DNA of 64,000 nt from SIG578 sp045655125 (GCA_045655125.1 JAZOOR010000026.1:52909-116908), one strand, 5' to 3'; positions 16,395 to 26,424 are shown, counted from the first letter of the stretch. A program made the numbers and translations. Notes: generated from the letters alone by a model not told the origin.

Positions 16395-17819
16395 TTGGGC
16401 GGTTTTTTTGGAATTGCTTCGAAAGAGGATTGTATGATGGATGTCTTCTTTGGTGTTGACTATCATTCGCACCTTGGAACTCGTCGCGCAGGTATGGCTG
16501 CTTTTGACAGCGAAATCGGTCTTCAGCGCAAAATCCATAATATTGAAAATTCTCCTTTCAGAACAAAGTTTGAACACATTTTTGATGAAATGCAGGGAAC
16601 TTCGGTAATAGGCTGTATAAGTGATAGTGACCCTCAGCCTATGCTTATCCGTTCTCACCTCGGCACCTATGCAATTTGTATGGTCGGTGTTATCAATAAT
16701 GCTGAGGCGCTTATAAATAAATATCTTTCTTCGACGGGTGACCATTTTGATGCTATGACGGGTGGAAAGGTTAACTCGGTTGAACTGCTTTCTGCTCTTA
16801 TCAATCAAAGAAAGGATTTTGTTGAGGGAATAAAATTTGCTCATGAGGTCATTGACGGAACTGCGGCTATTCTTATTCTTAAACAAGACGGTTCACTTAT
16901 AGCCGCGCGTGACCGCGTGGGCAGACTTCCTGTTCATATCGGAAAAGGTGAAAACGGCTACTGTGTTTCATTTGAGTCCTTTGCCTATCTTAAGCTTGGA
17001 TATGAAGATTATGCAGAGCTTGGACCCGGTGAGATAGCCGAAATTACTGCTGACGGAATGTCTCAGCTTTCACCTCCGGGAGATAAAATGCGCGTCTGCG
17101 CATTTCTGTGGAGCTATTATGGCTATCCTACCTCAAATTACGAGGGAATAAATGTTGAGGCTATGCGCTATCGTAACGGAGAAATATTAGCTCAGAACGA
17201 TATTGATAACAATATTGCTCAGGATGTTGATTATGTCGGCGGAGTGCCCGATTCAGGAACCCCGCATGCGATTGGATATGCAAATAAAAGTAAGGCGCCC
17301 TTTGCAAGAGCTTTTATTAAATATACTCCTACATGGGCAAGAAGCTTTACTCCTGCAAAGCAGGCAGACAGAAATAAAATCGCCAAGATGAAGCAGATTC
17401 CCGTTCACGAGCTTATTCAGGGTAAGAAACTTTTGTTTGTTGATGACTCCATTGTCCGCGGAACTCAGCTTAAGGAAACGGTTGATTTTCTGTATGAAAA
17501 CGGCGCAGAGGCTGTCCATATGCGCTCTGCCTGCCCTCCGATTATGTATGGATGTAAATTCTTAAACTTCTCAAGAGCTACAGATGATATGGAGCTTATT
17601 GCTCGCAGAACTATTATGGAGCTCGAAGGGGAAGAGGGATTTAATCATATTGATGAATACAGTGACTCCAACACCGAGCGCGGAAAAAATCTTCGTAAAG
17701 CAATCAGTGATAAATTCAATTTTGCATCACTCGAGTTCCAGTCTTTAGAGGGTGTTATCAAAGCTATAGGCCTTGAGCCGTGCAAGCTTTGCACATACTG
17801 CTGGAACGGAAAGGAATAA
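16395..17819 (+). CDS. purF: PurF-type amidophosphoribosyltransferase lacking the glutaminase cysteine
   Basis: Expected to make phosphoribosylamine from PRPP. The C-terminal transferase half is intact (PRPP loop LLFVDDSIVRGTQLKE, EPCKLCTYCW). The N-terminal Ntn domain keeps its outline but lost the chemistry: the protein starts M-G-G-F-F-G where active enzymes have M-C-G-I-x-G, the GHVRY arginine region reads GCISD, and the HNGNLTN oxyanion/glutamine motif reads VGVINN. The first cysteine is residue 13 and cannot be an N-terminal nucleophile. The TTG start has GGAGGA eight bases upstream and no in-frame alternative restores a Cys. Probably uses ammonia, or ammonia from another protein (inference). 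I recall similar MGGFFG-type proteins in other anaerobes, so this is a subfamily, not a local mutation. Confidence 0.88.
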   Translation: MGGFFGIASKEDCMMDVFFGVDYHSHLGTRRAGMAAFDSEIGLQRKIHNIENSPFRTKFEHIFDEMQGTSVIGCISDSDPQPMLIRSHLGTYAICMVGVINNAEALINKYLSSTGDHFDAMTGGKVNSVELLSALINQRKDFVEGIKFAHEVIDGTAAILILKQDGSLIAARDRVGRLPVHIGKGENGYCVSFESFAYLKLGYEDYAELGPGEIAEITADGMSQLSPPGDKMRVCAFLWSYYGYPTSNYEGINVEAMRYRNGEILAQNDIDNNIAQDVDYVGGVPDSGTPHAIGYANKSKAPFARAFIKYTPTWARSFTPAKQADRNKIAKMKQIPVHELIQGKKLLFVDDSIVRGTQLKETVDFLYENGAEAVHMRSACPPIMYGCKFLNFSRATDDMELIARRTIMELEGEEGFNHIDEYSDSNTERGKNLRKAISDKFNFASLEFQSLEGVIKAIGLEPCKLCTYCWNGKE

Positions 17820-17821
17820 TT

Positions 17822-18865
17822 ATGAATACACAATCAAGATCTGACAGCTACGCAGCCGCGGGCGTTGATATTACCGCCGGATACAAAGCGGTTGAACTTA
17901 TGAAACAGCATATTGCTAAAACCCTTACAAGCGGAGTATGCTCTGATGTAGGCGGCTTTGGCGGTCTTTTTGAGCTCGATGTTACAGGTATGACCCATCC
18001 CGTTTTAGTAAGCGGAACTGACGGTGTCGGAACTAAATTAAAGCTCGCGTTCTTAATGGACAAGCATGATACAGTTGGTATTGACTGCGTTGCTATGTGC
18101 GTTAACGATATTATATGTAGCGGTGCTAAGCCTTTGTTTTTCTTAGACTACATCGCTTGCGGAAAGAATATTCCTGAGCGTATTGCTGACATTGTTAAGG
18201 GTGTTTGCGAGGGTTGCGTTCAGTCGGGCGCTGCTCTTATCGGCGGCGAAACCGCCGAGATGCCCGGCTTCTATCCTGTAGATGAGTATGACCTCGCAGG
18301 ATACTGCACCGGTGTCGTAGATAAGTCTAAGATAATTGATAATAAAACTATGCAGGTGGGCGACGTTGTTATTGCGCTGCCCTCAAGCGGTGTTCATTCC
18401 AATGGATTTTCGCTTGTCCGCAAGGTTTTTGATGTAGAAAACAGCGATATTAAATCCCCCGTAGCAGAGCTCGGCGGAAAATCCATTGGTGAAACCCTGC
18501 TTACACCCACAAGAATTTATGTAAAGCCCGTTCTTGCCCTTTTAGAAAAGGTTAAGGTAAAGGGTATTTCTCATATCACTGGAGGCGGCTTTTACGAGAA
18601 TATTCCTCGCAGTATTCCTGAGGGACTCGGAGCTAAAATTACAAAATCTGCTGTTAAAATTCTTCCTATTTTTGAGCTTATCGCAAAAACAGGAAACATC
18701 AGCGAACGCGATATGTTTAATACCTTTAATATGGGCGTTGGTATGAGTATTGTAGTTTCCAAGGAAGAAGCAGAGCTTGCTCTCTCAATTCTTCACGAAA
18801 ATGGTGAGGATGCTTATGTTATCGGCGAGATTATTGCTTCCGAGGATAAAATTATAATTGAATAA
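17822..18865 (+). CDS. purM: AIR synthetase
   Basis: Closes the imidazole ring (FGAM + ATP to AIR). 347 residues. Motifs: SGTDGVGTKLKLAF, MCVNDIICSGAKPLFFLDYIA, GGETAEMPGFY, SSGVHSNGFSLVRK and ITGGGFYENIPR. The start ATG at 17822, three bases after the purF stop, has AAAGGAAT just upstream; open frame before it belongs to the purF overlap. Confidence 0.96.
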   Translation: MNTQSRSDSYAAAGVDITAGYKAVELMKQHIAKTLTSGVCSDVGGFGGLFELDVTGMTHPVLVSGTDGVGTKLKLAFLMDKHDTVGIDCVAMCVNDIICSGAKPLFFLDYIACGKNIPERIADIVKGVCEGCVQSGAALIGGETAEMPGFYPVDEYDLAGYCTGVVDKSKIIDNKTMQVGDVVIALPSSGVHSNGFSLVRKVFDVENSDIKSPVAELGGKSIGETLLTPTRIYVKPVLALLEKVKVKGISHITGGGFYENIPRSIPEGLGAKITKSAVKILPIFELIAKTGNISERDMFNTFNMGVGMSIVVSKEEAELALSILHENGEDAYVIGEIIASEDKIIIE

Positions 18866-18889
18866 GTCTTTTTGAAAGGACAGAAAAGA

Positions 18890-19504
18890 ATGAAGGAGCG
18901 AAAGGCTAAAATTGCCGTTCTTGTTTCGGGCGGCGGCACAAACTTGCAGGCTTTGATTGATGCTCAGAATAAAGGCGTTATTAAAAGCGGTGAAATTGTG
19001 CTTGTTGTGTCTAATAATTACGGCGCGTATGCTTTAGAAAGAGCTAAAAATGCGGGTATTGACAGTGCGGTTGTTTCTAAAAAGGAATGTGCCGACCAGA
19101 AGGATTTTGAAAACAAAATAGTGAGCCTTTTGGGTACATATGAGATTGATTTAATCATTCTTGCAGGTTTTATGGCAATTCTCAGCGAAAAATTTACAAG
19201 TAAGTATCCCAAACGCATAATAAATGTTCACCCTTCGCTTATTCCGTCCTTTTGTGGCAAAGGTTTTTATGGTCTTAGAGTACACGAGGCTGCCTTAGAG
19301 TATGGCGTTAAGGTTACGGGAGCTACAGTTCATTTTGTAAATGAAATCCCCGATGGCGGTGAAATTATCCTGCAAAAAGCAGTGAAAATTTTAGAAAACG
19401 ACACTCCGGAAACCTTGCAGAAAAGGGTAATGCGTCTGTGCGAGTGGAAAATTTTGCCCGAGGCAGCAGAAAAGGTCTGCAGTCAGATTATTTCCAAAGA
19501 ATAG
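18890..19504 (+). CDS. purN: GAR formyltransferase (10-formyl-THF dependent)
   Basis: Transfers a formyl group from 10-formyl-THF to GAR. 204 residues. VSGGGTNLQALID is the phosphate-binding loop; HPSLIPSF contains the catalytic His; VTGATVHFVNEIPDGGEII carries the conserved His and Asp. The CGKGFYG variant after HPSLIPSF is common in clostridial versions. The ATG at 18890 is chosen over a TTG at 18872 because AAAGGA lies between them. Its cofactor is supplied by the last gene, fhs. Confidence 0.95.
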   Translation: MKERKAKIAVLVSGGGTNLQALIDAQNKGVIKSGEIVLVVSNNYGAYALERAKNAGIDSAVVSKKECADQKDFENKIVSLLGTYEIDLIILAGFMAILSEKFTSKYPKRIINVHPSLIPSFCGKGFYGLRVHEAALEYGVKVTGATVHFVNEIPDGGEIILQKAVKILENDTPETLQKRVMRLCEWKILPEAAEKVCSQIISKE

Positions 19505-19517
19505 AGGGGAAAAGATT

Positions 19518-20237
19518 ATGAATATATATGAAATCAACGATATTGCAAAGCTTATTGAAGGAAATTACTATGTTGGCAGAGGTATTGTAATTGGCAAATC
19601 TGAGGATGCTAAAAAGGCTTGTATGGCATATTTTATTATGGGTAGAAGTGCAAATAGCCGCAACCGCGTTTTTGTAAAGCGTGACGATGCGCTTTTTACC
19701 GAGCCTTTCGATGCTTCTAAGGTAGAAGATCCCAGCCTTATTATATATGCTGCAATTCGCAGATATGAAAATAATCTTATTGTAACAAATGGCGACCAGA
19801 CTGATACTGTTTATGAGGGACTTAAAGCAGGCAAATCATTTGACTGTGCTTTAGAAAGCCGTGAATTTGAGCCTGATGCTCCTAACCTTACCCCTCGCAT
19901 CAGCGGTATGCTGACTTTTGAAAATGGTGATTTTACATATAAAATGAGCATTTTAAAATCCGGAGATGCAGAGGGTAGCTTCTGTAACCGCTTTGGATTC
20001 CACTACGGCTCAAAGGCAGGTCTTGGACACTTTATCCACACCTATGTATGCGATGGAAATCCCATTCCTACATTCCAGGGCGAGCCTGAGCGCGTAGCTA
20101 TCCCCAATGATATTGATGAGTTTACCACATCTCTTTGGAATGCACTTAATAAAGATAATAAGATTTCTCTTTACGTCCGTTATATTGATTTAGAAAGCGG
20201 CAAGGAAGAGGATAGAATGATAAACAAAAACTGCTAA
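19518..20237 (+). CDS. purO: IMP cyclohydrolase, archaeal PurO type
   Basis: Expected to close FAICAR to IMP, the final step. 239 residues resembling archaeal PurO (IMP_cyclohyd family), not the PurH N-terminal domain. Visible family features are YVGRGIVIGKSEDAKKACMA near the N-terminus followed by YFIMGRSANSRNRVF, then IIYAAIRRYENNLIVTNGDQTD, RISGML, and GLGHFIHTYVCDGNP. It sits directly before the stand-alone AICAR formyltransferase (10-base gap), so the pair replaces the fused PurH. GAGGGGAAAAG serves as ribosome site. Confidence 0.85.
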   Translation: MNIYEINDIAKLIEGNYYVGRGIVIGKSEDAKKACMAYFIMGRSANSRNRVFVKRDDALFTEPFDASKVEDPSLIIYAAIRRYENNLIVTNGDQTDTVYEGLKAGKSFDCALESREFEPDAPNLTPRISGMLTFENGDFTYKMSILKSGDAEGSFCNRFGFHYGSKAGLGHFIHTYVCDGNPIPTFQGEPERVAIPNDIDEFTTSLWNALNKDNKISLYVRYIDLESGKEEDRMINKNC

Positions 20238-20247
20238 GGAGAATAAA

Positions 20248-21432
20248 ATGAAAGAGTTTGAACTGAAATACGGTTGTAACCCCAACCAGAAACCCGCAAA
20301 AATCTTTATGCACGATGGCTCTGAGCTCCCCATTAAAATTCTTTGCGGAAGACCCGGATACATCAATTTCCTTGACGCATTTAACTCCTGGCAGCTTGTT
20401 AAGGAGCTTAAAGAGGCTCTCGGTCTGCCTGCAGTAACATCCTTTAAGCACGTTAGCCCCACATCCGCAGCTGTAGGAATTCCTCTTTCGGATAACCTTA
20501 AAAAAGCCTGCTTTGTTGATGATATTGAGGGCCTTGACGAGTCGCCCCTCGCTTGTGCCTACGCAAGAGCAAGAGGAACCGACAGAATGTGCTCCTTTGG
20601 TGACTGGGTAGCGCTTTCTGATGTCTGCGATGTTACTACTGCTCTTATGATTAAGCGCGAGGTTTCAGATGGAATTATTGCCCCTGGCTATGAGCCCGAG
20701 GCTCTTGAAATTCTCAAATCCAAGAGAAACGGCAACTATAACATTGTTGAAATAGACCCTGATTTTATTCCTGCTCCTATTGAGCATAAGCAGGTTTACG
20801 GAATAACTTTTGAGCAGGGGAGAAATAATTTTGAAATCAATAAAGGGCTGCTTTCGAATATCGTAACTGCTAACAAAGAACTTCCCGAAAGCGCAGTTCG
20901 CGACCTTATTATTGCGCTCATCACCCTTAAATACACACAGTCTAACTCTGTATGCTTCGCAATAGACGGACAGGCTATAGGTGTTGGAGCAGGTCAGCAG
21001 TCAAGAATTCACTGTACCCGCCTTGCAGGAACAAAGGCAGATACTTGGTTCCTGCGCCAGCATGAGAAGGTATTAAATCTGCCTTTCCTTAGCACTCTCG
21101 GCAGACCTGACCGCGATAATGTTATTGATGGATATATCAATGGTAATGAAGAAGATGTCTGTGCAGATGGTAACTGGCAGAAATACTTCACCCATCAGCC
21201 CGAAAAGCTTACAGAAGAAGACAAGAGGGCATATCTTTCTGCTATTGACGGCGTAGCACTTGGCTCTGATGCATTTTTCCCGTTTAGTGATAATATTGAA
21301 AGAGCATATCGCAGCGGTGTAAAGTATATTGCGGAGCCGGGCGGCTCTATTCGTGACGATGTAGTTATCGAATGTTGCGATAAATACGGTATGACAATGG
21401 CATTTACCGGTATGAGACTTTTCCATCATTAA
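20248..21432 (+). CDS. purH: AICAR formyltransferase, stand-alone
   Basis: Formylates AICAR to FAICAR with 10-formyl-THF. 394 residues, corresponding to the C-terminal domain of PurH without its cyclohydrolase domain (sometimes called PurV). Family motifs: LKYGCNPNQKPA, TSFKHVSPTSAAVG (catalytic Lys-His), AYARARGTDRMCSFGDW, KYTQSNSVCFA, GQQSRIHCTRLAG, DAFFPFSDNIERA and AEPGGSIRDD. AAGGAG precedes the ATG. AICAR (ZMP) is its substrate and the precursor of the ligand sensed by the operon's riboswitch. Confidence 0.93.
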   Translation: MKEFELKYGCNPNQKPAKIFMHDGSELPIKILCGRPGYINFLDAFNSWQLVKELKEALGLPAVTSFKHVSPTSAAVGIPLSDNLKKACFVDDIEGLDESPLACAYARARGTDRMCSFGDWVALSDVCDVTTALMIKREVSDGIIAPGYEPEALEILKSKRNGNYNIVEIDPDFIPAPIEHKQVYGITFEQGRNNFEINKGLLSNIVTANKELPESAVRDLIIALITLKYTQSNSVCFAIDGQAIGVGAGQQSRIHCTRLAGTKADTWFLRQHEKVLNLPFLSTLGRPDRDNVIDGYINGNEEDVCADGNWQKYFTHQPEKLTEEDKRAYLSAIDGVALGSDAFFPFSDNIERAYRSGVKYIAEPGGSIRDDVVIECCDKYGMTMAFTGMRLFHH

Positions 21433-21444
21433 TGGAGGATATAA

Positions 21445-22716
21445 ATGAAGATACTTGTTGTAGGTGGCGGCGGCAGAGAACACGCCATCATCAAAAAAAT
21501 AAAGGAAAATAAAAATGTTTCAGAAATATTTGCGCTTCCCGGAAACGGTGGAATTGCAAAGGATGCCACTTGCGTCCCTATCGATGCGAAGGATATTGAT
21601 GGTATAGTTAAGTTTGCAGTAGATAATAAAATTGACTATGCCGTTGTTGCTCCCGATGACCCCTTGGTGCTCGGAGCGGTTGATGCATTAGAGGAAAAGG
21701 GAATTGCTTGCTTTGGTCCTCGCGCCAATGCGGCAATAATAGAGGGAAGCAAGGTTTTCTCCAAAAACCTTATGAAAAAATATAATATCCCAACCGCTGC
21801 ATATGAAGTTTTTGACGATATGGATGCTGCCCTCAAATATCTTGATACAGCTCCCATTCCTACTGTTATCAAGGCTGACGGACTTGCTCTTGGAAAGGGT
21901 GTTATTATTGCTGAAACACGAGAGCAGGCAAAAGAAGCTGTTTTATCTATGATGCAGGACAAGGTTTTTGGTAAAAGCGGCGATAATATCGTTATTGAGG
22001 AGTTTTTGACAGGACCTGAGGTTTCTGTTCTTTCATTTACTGATGGAAAAACTGTTGTTCCTATGATTTCCTCAATGGACCACAAACGTGCAGGGGATAA
22101 CGATACCGGCTTGAATACGGGCGGTATGGGAACAGTAGCGCCCAATCCCTACTATACCGAAGAAATTGCAAAAGAGTGTATGGAGAAAATTTTCCTGCCT
22201 ACCATTAAAGCAATGAACTGCGAGGGCAGAACCTTTAAAGGCTGCCTGTATTTCGGACTTATGATGACTGCTGATGGCCCCAAGGTTATAGAATACAACT
22301 GCCGTTTTGGTGACCCTGAAACTCAGGTTGTTCTCCCTCTGTTAGAAACTGACCTTCTTTCTGTTATGCAGGCTGTAACAGAAGAAAGACTATCTGGAAT
22401 TGATGTTAAATTCAGCTCTAAAAATGCTTGCTGCGTTATCATGGCATCAAATGGCTATCCCCAAAAGTATGACAAAGGCTTTGAAATCACCATTCCTGAA
22501 AATATCTGGGATAAGGTTTACGTTGCGGGTGCTGCGATTAAGGATGATAAGCTAGTAACAGGCGGCGGAAGAGTTTTGGGAGCAACTGCCATTGCAGATT
22601 CTCTCAAAAATGCTGTTTCAGATGCTTACAAACTTGTAAAGCAAATAAACTTTACAAACGCATATTACAGAAATGATATCGGAGCGCGTGCGCTCAAAGC
22701 AGAGGAGGGTAAATAG
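21445..22716 (+). CDS. purD: GAR synthetase
   Basis: Ligates glycine to phosphoribosylamine, the unstable product of PurF. 423 residues, ATP-grasp. Motifs: VVGGGGREHAI at the N-terminus, LPGNGGIAKDA, KADGLALGKGVI (ATP loop), SSMDHKRAGDNDTGLNTGGM, and EYNCRFGDPETQ. ATG preceded by GGAGG; 12 bases after the formyltransferase gene. Confidence 0.96.
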   Translation: MKILVVGGGGREHAIIKKIKENKNVSEIFALPGNGGIAKDATCVPIDAKDIDGIVKFAVDNKIDYAVVAPDDPLVLGAVDALEEKGIACFGPRANAAIIEGSKVFSKNLMKKYNIPTAAYEVFDDMDAALKYLDTAPIPTVIKADGLALGKGVIIAETREQAKEAVLSMMQDKVFGKSGDNIVIEEFLTGPEVSVLSFTDGKTVVPMISSMDHKRAGDNDTGLNTGGMGTVAPNPYYTEEIAKECMEKIFLPTIKAMNCEGRTFKGCLYFGLMMTADGPKVIEYNCRFGDPETQVVLPLLETDLLSVMQAVTEERLSGIDVKFSSKNACCVIMASNGYPQKYDKGFEITIPENIWDKVYVAGAAIKDDKLVTGGGRVLGATAIADSLKNAVSDAYKLVKQINFTNAYYRNDIGARALKAEEGK

Positions 22717-22717
22717 A

Positions 22718-25700
22718 ATGGTATACAGAGTATTTGTAGAAAAGAAAAAAGAGCTTGCTAACGAGGCAAAAGCACTTTTAAACGATGCCCGTACTCTTCT
22801 CGGCATCACATCTCTTACTGATGTTAGAATATTTAACCGTTATGATGCGGAAAATATTACCGAGGAACTTTTTGACTACGCAAAGAAAACAGTTTTCTCA
22901 GAACCTCAGCTCGACATTGTTTCTGATGAACTTACTGCTCAGGGTGCTACCGTTTTTGCAGTAGAATTTCTGCCCGGACAGTTTGATCAGCGTGCAGACT
23001 CAGCGGCTCAGTGTATTCAGATTATCTCTCAGGGTGAGAGGCCCACAATTCGCGCCGCAAAGGTTTATGCATTATATGGAAACCTTTCTGATGCAGAGCT
23101 TTTCGAAATTAAAAAGTATGTCATTAACCCCGTTGAAGCAAGAGAGGCTACCCTTGAAAAGCCCGATACTCTTGAAATGGAGTACACAGTGCCCACCGAG
23201 GTTAAGGTGCTTGAGGGATTTTGTCAGCTTGATAAAAAAGGACTTGAGGATTTTATTTCTGAGTATGGACTTGCTATGGATGGCGCTGATATTGAGTTTT
23301 GTCAGCAGTATTTCAAAACCGAGCAGCGTGATCCTACCATTACAGAAATCAGAATGATTGACACCTATTGGTCTGACCATTGTCGTCACACAACCTTTAA
23401 CACTGTAATTGACGATGTTGTGTTTGAGGATGAGCTTCTTCAGAAAACCTATGAGGACTACATCGCAACCCGCAGGGCACTTGGCAGAACAAAACCCATC
23501 TGCCTTATGGACCTTGCCACTCTTGCAGTAAGATACCTTAAAAAAGAAGGCAAGCTCAATAAACTTGATGAGTCTGAGGAAATCAATGCCTGCACAGTTA
23601 AGATTGATGTTGAGGTTGATGGTAAAACAGAGCCTTGGCTGCTCCTCTTTAAAAATGAAACCCACAACCACCCCACTGAAATAGAGCCATTTGGTGGCGC
23701 AGCAACCTGTATCGGCGGTGCAATCCGCGACCCTCTGTCAGGCCGTTCTTATGTTTACGGAGCTATGCGTGTTACAGGTGCGGCTGACCCCTTAAAGCCT
23801 GTCAGCGAAACTATAAAAGGCAAGCTTCCGCAGAGAAAAATTGTTACAACTGCTGCGGCAGGTTATTCGTCTTATGGTAACCAGATTGGACTTGCAACAG
23901 GTATTGTTGACGAGCTTTATCATGATGGTTATGCCGCAAAGAGAATGGAAATTGGTGCAGTTATTGCTGCAACTCCTGCCGAGAATGTGCGTCGAGAAAC
24001 CCCTGCAGCAGGTGACCTTATTATTCTTCTTGGCGGTGCAACCGGTAGAGATGGTTGCGGCGGAGCGACAGGCTCCTCTAAATCCCACACCTCTAAATCT
24101 CTTGAAACCTGCGGTGCAGAGGTTCAAAAGGGTAATGCTCCCGAAGAGAGAAAGCTACAGCGCCTTTTCAGAAATGGTGAAGCCTGCCGTATGATAAAAC
24201 GTTGCAACGATTTCGGCGCAGGCGGTGTTTCTGTTGCTATCGGCGAGCTTGCTGATGGACTCGAAATTGACCTTAATGCAGTTCCTAAGAAATACGAGGG
24301 ACTTGACGGAACCGAGCTTGCAATCAGCGAATCGCAGGAGCGTATGGCTGTTTGTATCGAGGCAAAAGATAAAGAGCGCTTCCTCTCGCTTGCAAAGAGC
24401 GAAAATCTGAGTGCAACACCCGTTGCAGTTGTTAAGGCAGAGCCTCGACTTGTAATGAATTGGAATGGAAAGAAGATTGTTGATATCAGCCGAGAGTTTT
24501 TAAATTCTAACGGTGCTGACAAGCATATCAGCATTACAGCTGCGGCCCCTGAATGTTATGATAAAAAGATTTCGGGAAGCTTTACTGAAAATCTAAAAGC
24601 GCAAGCGGCAGACCTTAATATCTGTTCAAAACGCGGTCTTTCCGAGCGTTTTGACTCAACTATCGGCGCTGGCACAGTTCTTATGCCCTTCGGTGGTAAA
24701 AATCAGCTTACTCCTATTCAGAGTATGGTTCAAAAAATTTCCGTTGAGAAAAAACACACTAATGACTGCTCCTTTATGTCGTGGGGATATAACCCCTTTA
24801 TAACCGAAAAGAGTCCATATCACGGCGCATATCTTGCTGTTGTTGAATCGGTTGCAAAAATTATTGCATCGGGCGCTTCTTTTGAAGATGTGTATTTAAC
24901 ATTCCAGGAATATTTTGAACGCGTAGGAAAAGATGGAAAGCGCTGGGGTAAACCTCTTTCAGCTCTTCTTGGTGCATACAGAGCTCAAAAAGACCTTTCT
25001 ATCGGCTCAATCGGTGGTAAGGACTCTATGAGCGGAACCTTTGAAGACCTTGACGTCCCCCCGACACTTGTTTCATTTGCTGTAACGACAGGAAAGGTAG
25101 ACGAGGTTGTTTCTCCCGAGTTTAAAAAAGCAGGGAATAAGGTTTATCTTATTGCTCCTGAGTATGGTGTGGACAAGCTTCCTAAGGCTGACTCTCTTAT
25201 CGCGGTATTTAACCGCGTAACTAAACTTATGCGAGAGGGAAAAGTTGCTGCCTGCTACACTCCCACTATCGGCGGCGTAAGCGAAGCTGTTATGAAAATG
25301 TGTTTTGGTAACGGACTTGGATTTAAGTATAATGAAGAAACAATGTGTACAAATTGCATTTTCGGCTATAACTATGGCGCATTTCTTTTAGAAGCTACTG
25401 AGGATATTGAAAATGCAAAGCTTGTAGGTACAGTTGCCGACGATGCTAAGATTTCCTTTGGTACTGAAAGCGTTTGCTTAGGTGAGCTTCTTAAAATTTA
25501 TGAGGATAAATTGGAAAGCGTTTATAGCTGCAATATTCCCGATAGAAAAACTCCTATGGAAAACTTCTCCTATGTAGCAGAGTCGAGAGTTGCTCCCGCT
25601 ATAAAGGCTAATAAGCCTAAGGTACTCATTCCTGCATTCCCCGGAACAAACTGTGAGTTTGATTCTGCAAAGGCTGTCCGCGATGCAGGAGGAGACCCTG

Positions 25701-26410
25701 AGATTGTTGTTATCAACAATCTTTCCTCTGCAGGAATTCGCGAGAGTATACAGTATTTTGCAAAACAGCTTAAAGAATCTCAAATAGTCTTTGTTCCCGG
25801 CGGATTTTCGGGCGGTGACGAGCCGGATGGCAGCGGTAAATTCATAACTGCATTTTTCCGCAATGCCGAGATTAAAGATGGCGTTACCGATCTTCTTGAA
25901 AATCGCGATGGACTTATGTGCGGTATTTGTAACGGCTTCCAGGCGCTCATTAAGTTAGGTCTTGTGCCTTACGGTAAGATAATTGATACAGACGAGACTT
26001 GCCCGACACTCACATATAACACTATAGCAAGACACCAGTCGAAAATTGTAAGAACAAGAATTGCTTCAAATAAATCTCCTTGGCTTGCACTTACCGAGGT
26101 TGACGATATTTATAATGTCGCAATTTCTCACGGTGAGGGAAGATTTTTAGCGAGTGAGGAACTTATAAAGAAGCTTGCCGCAAACGGACAGATTGCAACC
26201 CAGTATGTTGACCTTGACGGTAATGCAACAAGCGATGTTCACTTTAATCCCAATGACTCTATGTATGCTATAGAGGGTATAACCTCTCCTGACGGTAGGG
26301 TGTTCGGCAAAATGGGACATAGTGAGCGTATCGGAGAGGGACTTTATAAGAATGTCCCCGGAAATTATGATATTCGTATGTTTGACTCAGCAATTCGCTA
26401 TTTTAAATAA
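22718..26410 (+). CDS. purL: FGAM synthase, single-chain large form
   Basis: Converts FGAR to FGAM with glutamine and ATP. 1230 residues: N-terminal PurS-like region, two PurM-like halves (YWSDHCRHTTF, FKNETHNHPTEIEPFGGAATC, GSIGGKDSMSGTFEDLDVPP), and a C-terminal class I glutaminase (PAFPGTNCEFDSAKA, nucleophile Cys in MCGICNGFQALIKLG, SHGEGRF). So, unlike the PurF here, this enzyme retains a full glutaminase. It starts one base after the purD stop, at ATG 22718 behind GAGGAGGG; frame open upstream overlaps purD and is not used. Confidence 0.96.
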   Translation: MVYRVFVEKKKELANEAKALLNDARTLLGITSLTDVRIFNRYDAENITEELFDYAKKTVFSEPQLDIVSDELTAQGATVFAVEFLPGQFDQRADSAAQCIQIISQGERPTIRAAKVYALYGNLSDAELFEIKKYVINPVEAREATLEKPDTLEMEYTVPTEVKVLEGFCQLDKKGLEDFISEYGLAMDGADIEFCQQYFKTEQRDPTITEIRMIDTYWSDHCRHTTFNTVIDDVVFEDELLQKTYEDYIATRRALGRTKPICLMDLATLAVRYLKKEGKLNKLDESEEINACTVKIDVEVDGKTEPWLLLFKNETHNHPTEIEPFGGAATCIGGAIRDPLSGRSYVYGAMRVTGAADPLKPVSETIKGKLPQRKIVTTAAAGYSSYGNQIGLATGIVDELYHDGYAAKRMEIGAVIAATPAENVRRETPAAGDLIILLGGATGRDGCGGATGSSKSHTSKSLETCGAEVQKGNAPEERKLQRLFRNGEACRMIKRCNDFGAGGVSVAIGELADGLEIDLNAVPKKYEGLDGTELAISESQERMAVCIEAKDKERFLSLAKSENLSATPVAVVKAEPRLVMNWNGKKIVDISREFLNSNGADKHISITAAAPECYDKKISGSFTENLKAQAADLNICSKRGLSERFDSTIGAGTVLMPFGGKNQLTPIQSMVQKISVEKKHTNDCSFMSWGYNPFITEKSPYHGAYLAVVESVAKIIASGASFEDVYLTFQEYFERVGKDGKRWGKPLSALLGAYRAQKDLSIGSIGGKDSMSGTFEDLDVPPTLVSFAVTTGKVDEVVSPEFKKAGNKVYLIAPEYGVDKLPKADSLIAVFNRVTKLMREGKVAACYTPTIGGVSEAVMKMCFGNGLGFKYNEETMCTNCIFGYNYGAFLLEATEDIENAKLVGTVADDAKISFGTESVCLGELLKIYEDKLESVYSCNIPDRKTPMENFSYVAESRVAPAIKANKPKVLIPAFPGTNCEFDSAKAVRDAGGDPEIVVINNLSSAGIRESIQYFAKQLKESQIVFVPGGFSGGDEPDGSGKFITAFFRNAEIKDGVTDLLENRDGLMCGICNGFQALIKLGLVPYGKIIDTDETCPTLTYNTIARHQSKIVRTRIASNKSPWLALTEVDDIYNVAISHGEGRFLASEELIKKLAANGQIATQYVDLDGNATSDVHFNPNDSMYAIEGITSPDGRVFGKMGHSERIGEGLYKNVPGNYDIRMFDSAIRYFK

Positions 26411-26424
26411 GAGGAGTGTCAAAA

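Noticed and set aside
16395..16440. Frameshift or wrong start hiding the PurF cysteine
   Set aside because: The ribosome site matches the TTG start, the residues after it (GGFFGIAS) align with the family N-terminus, and no upstream codon gives Met-Cys.
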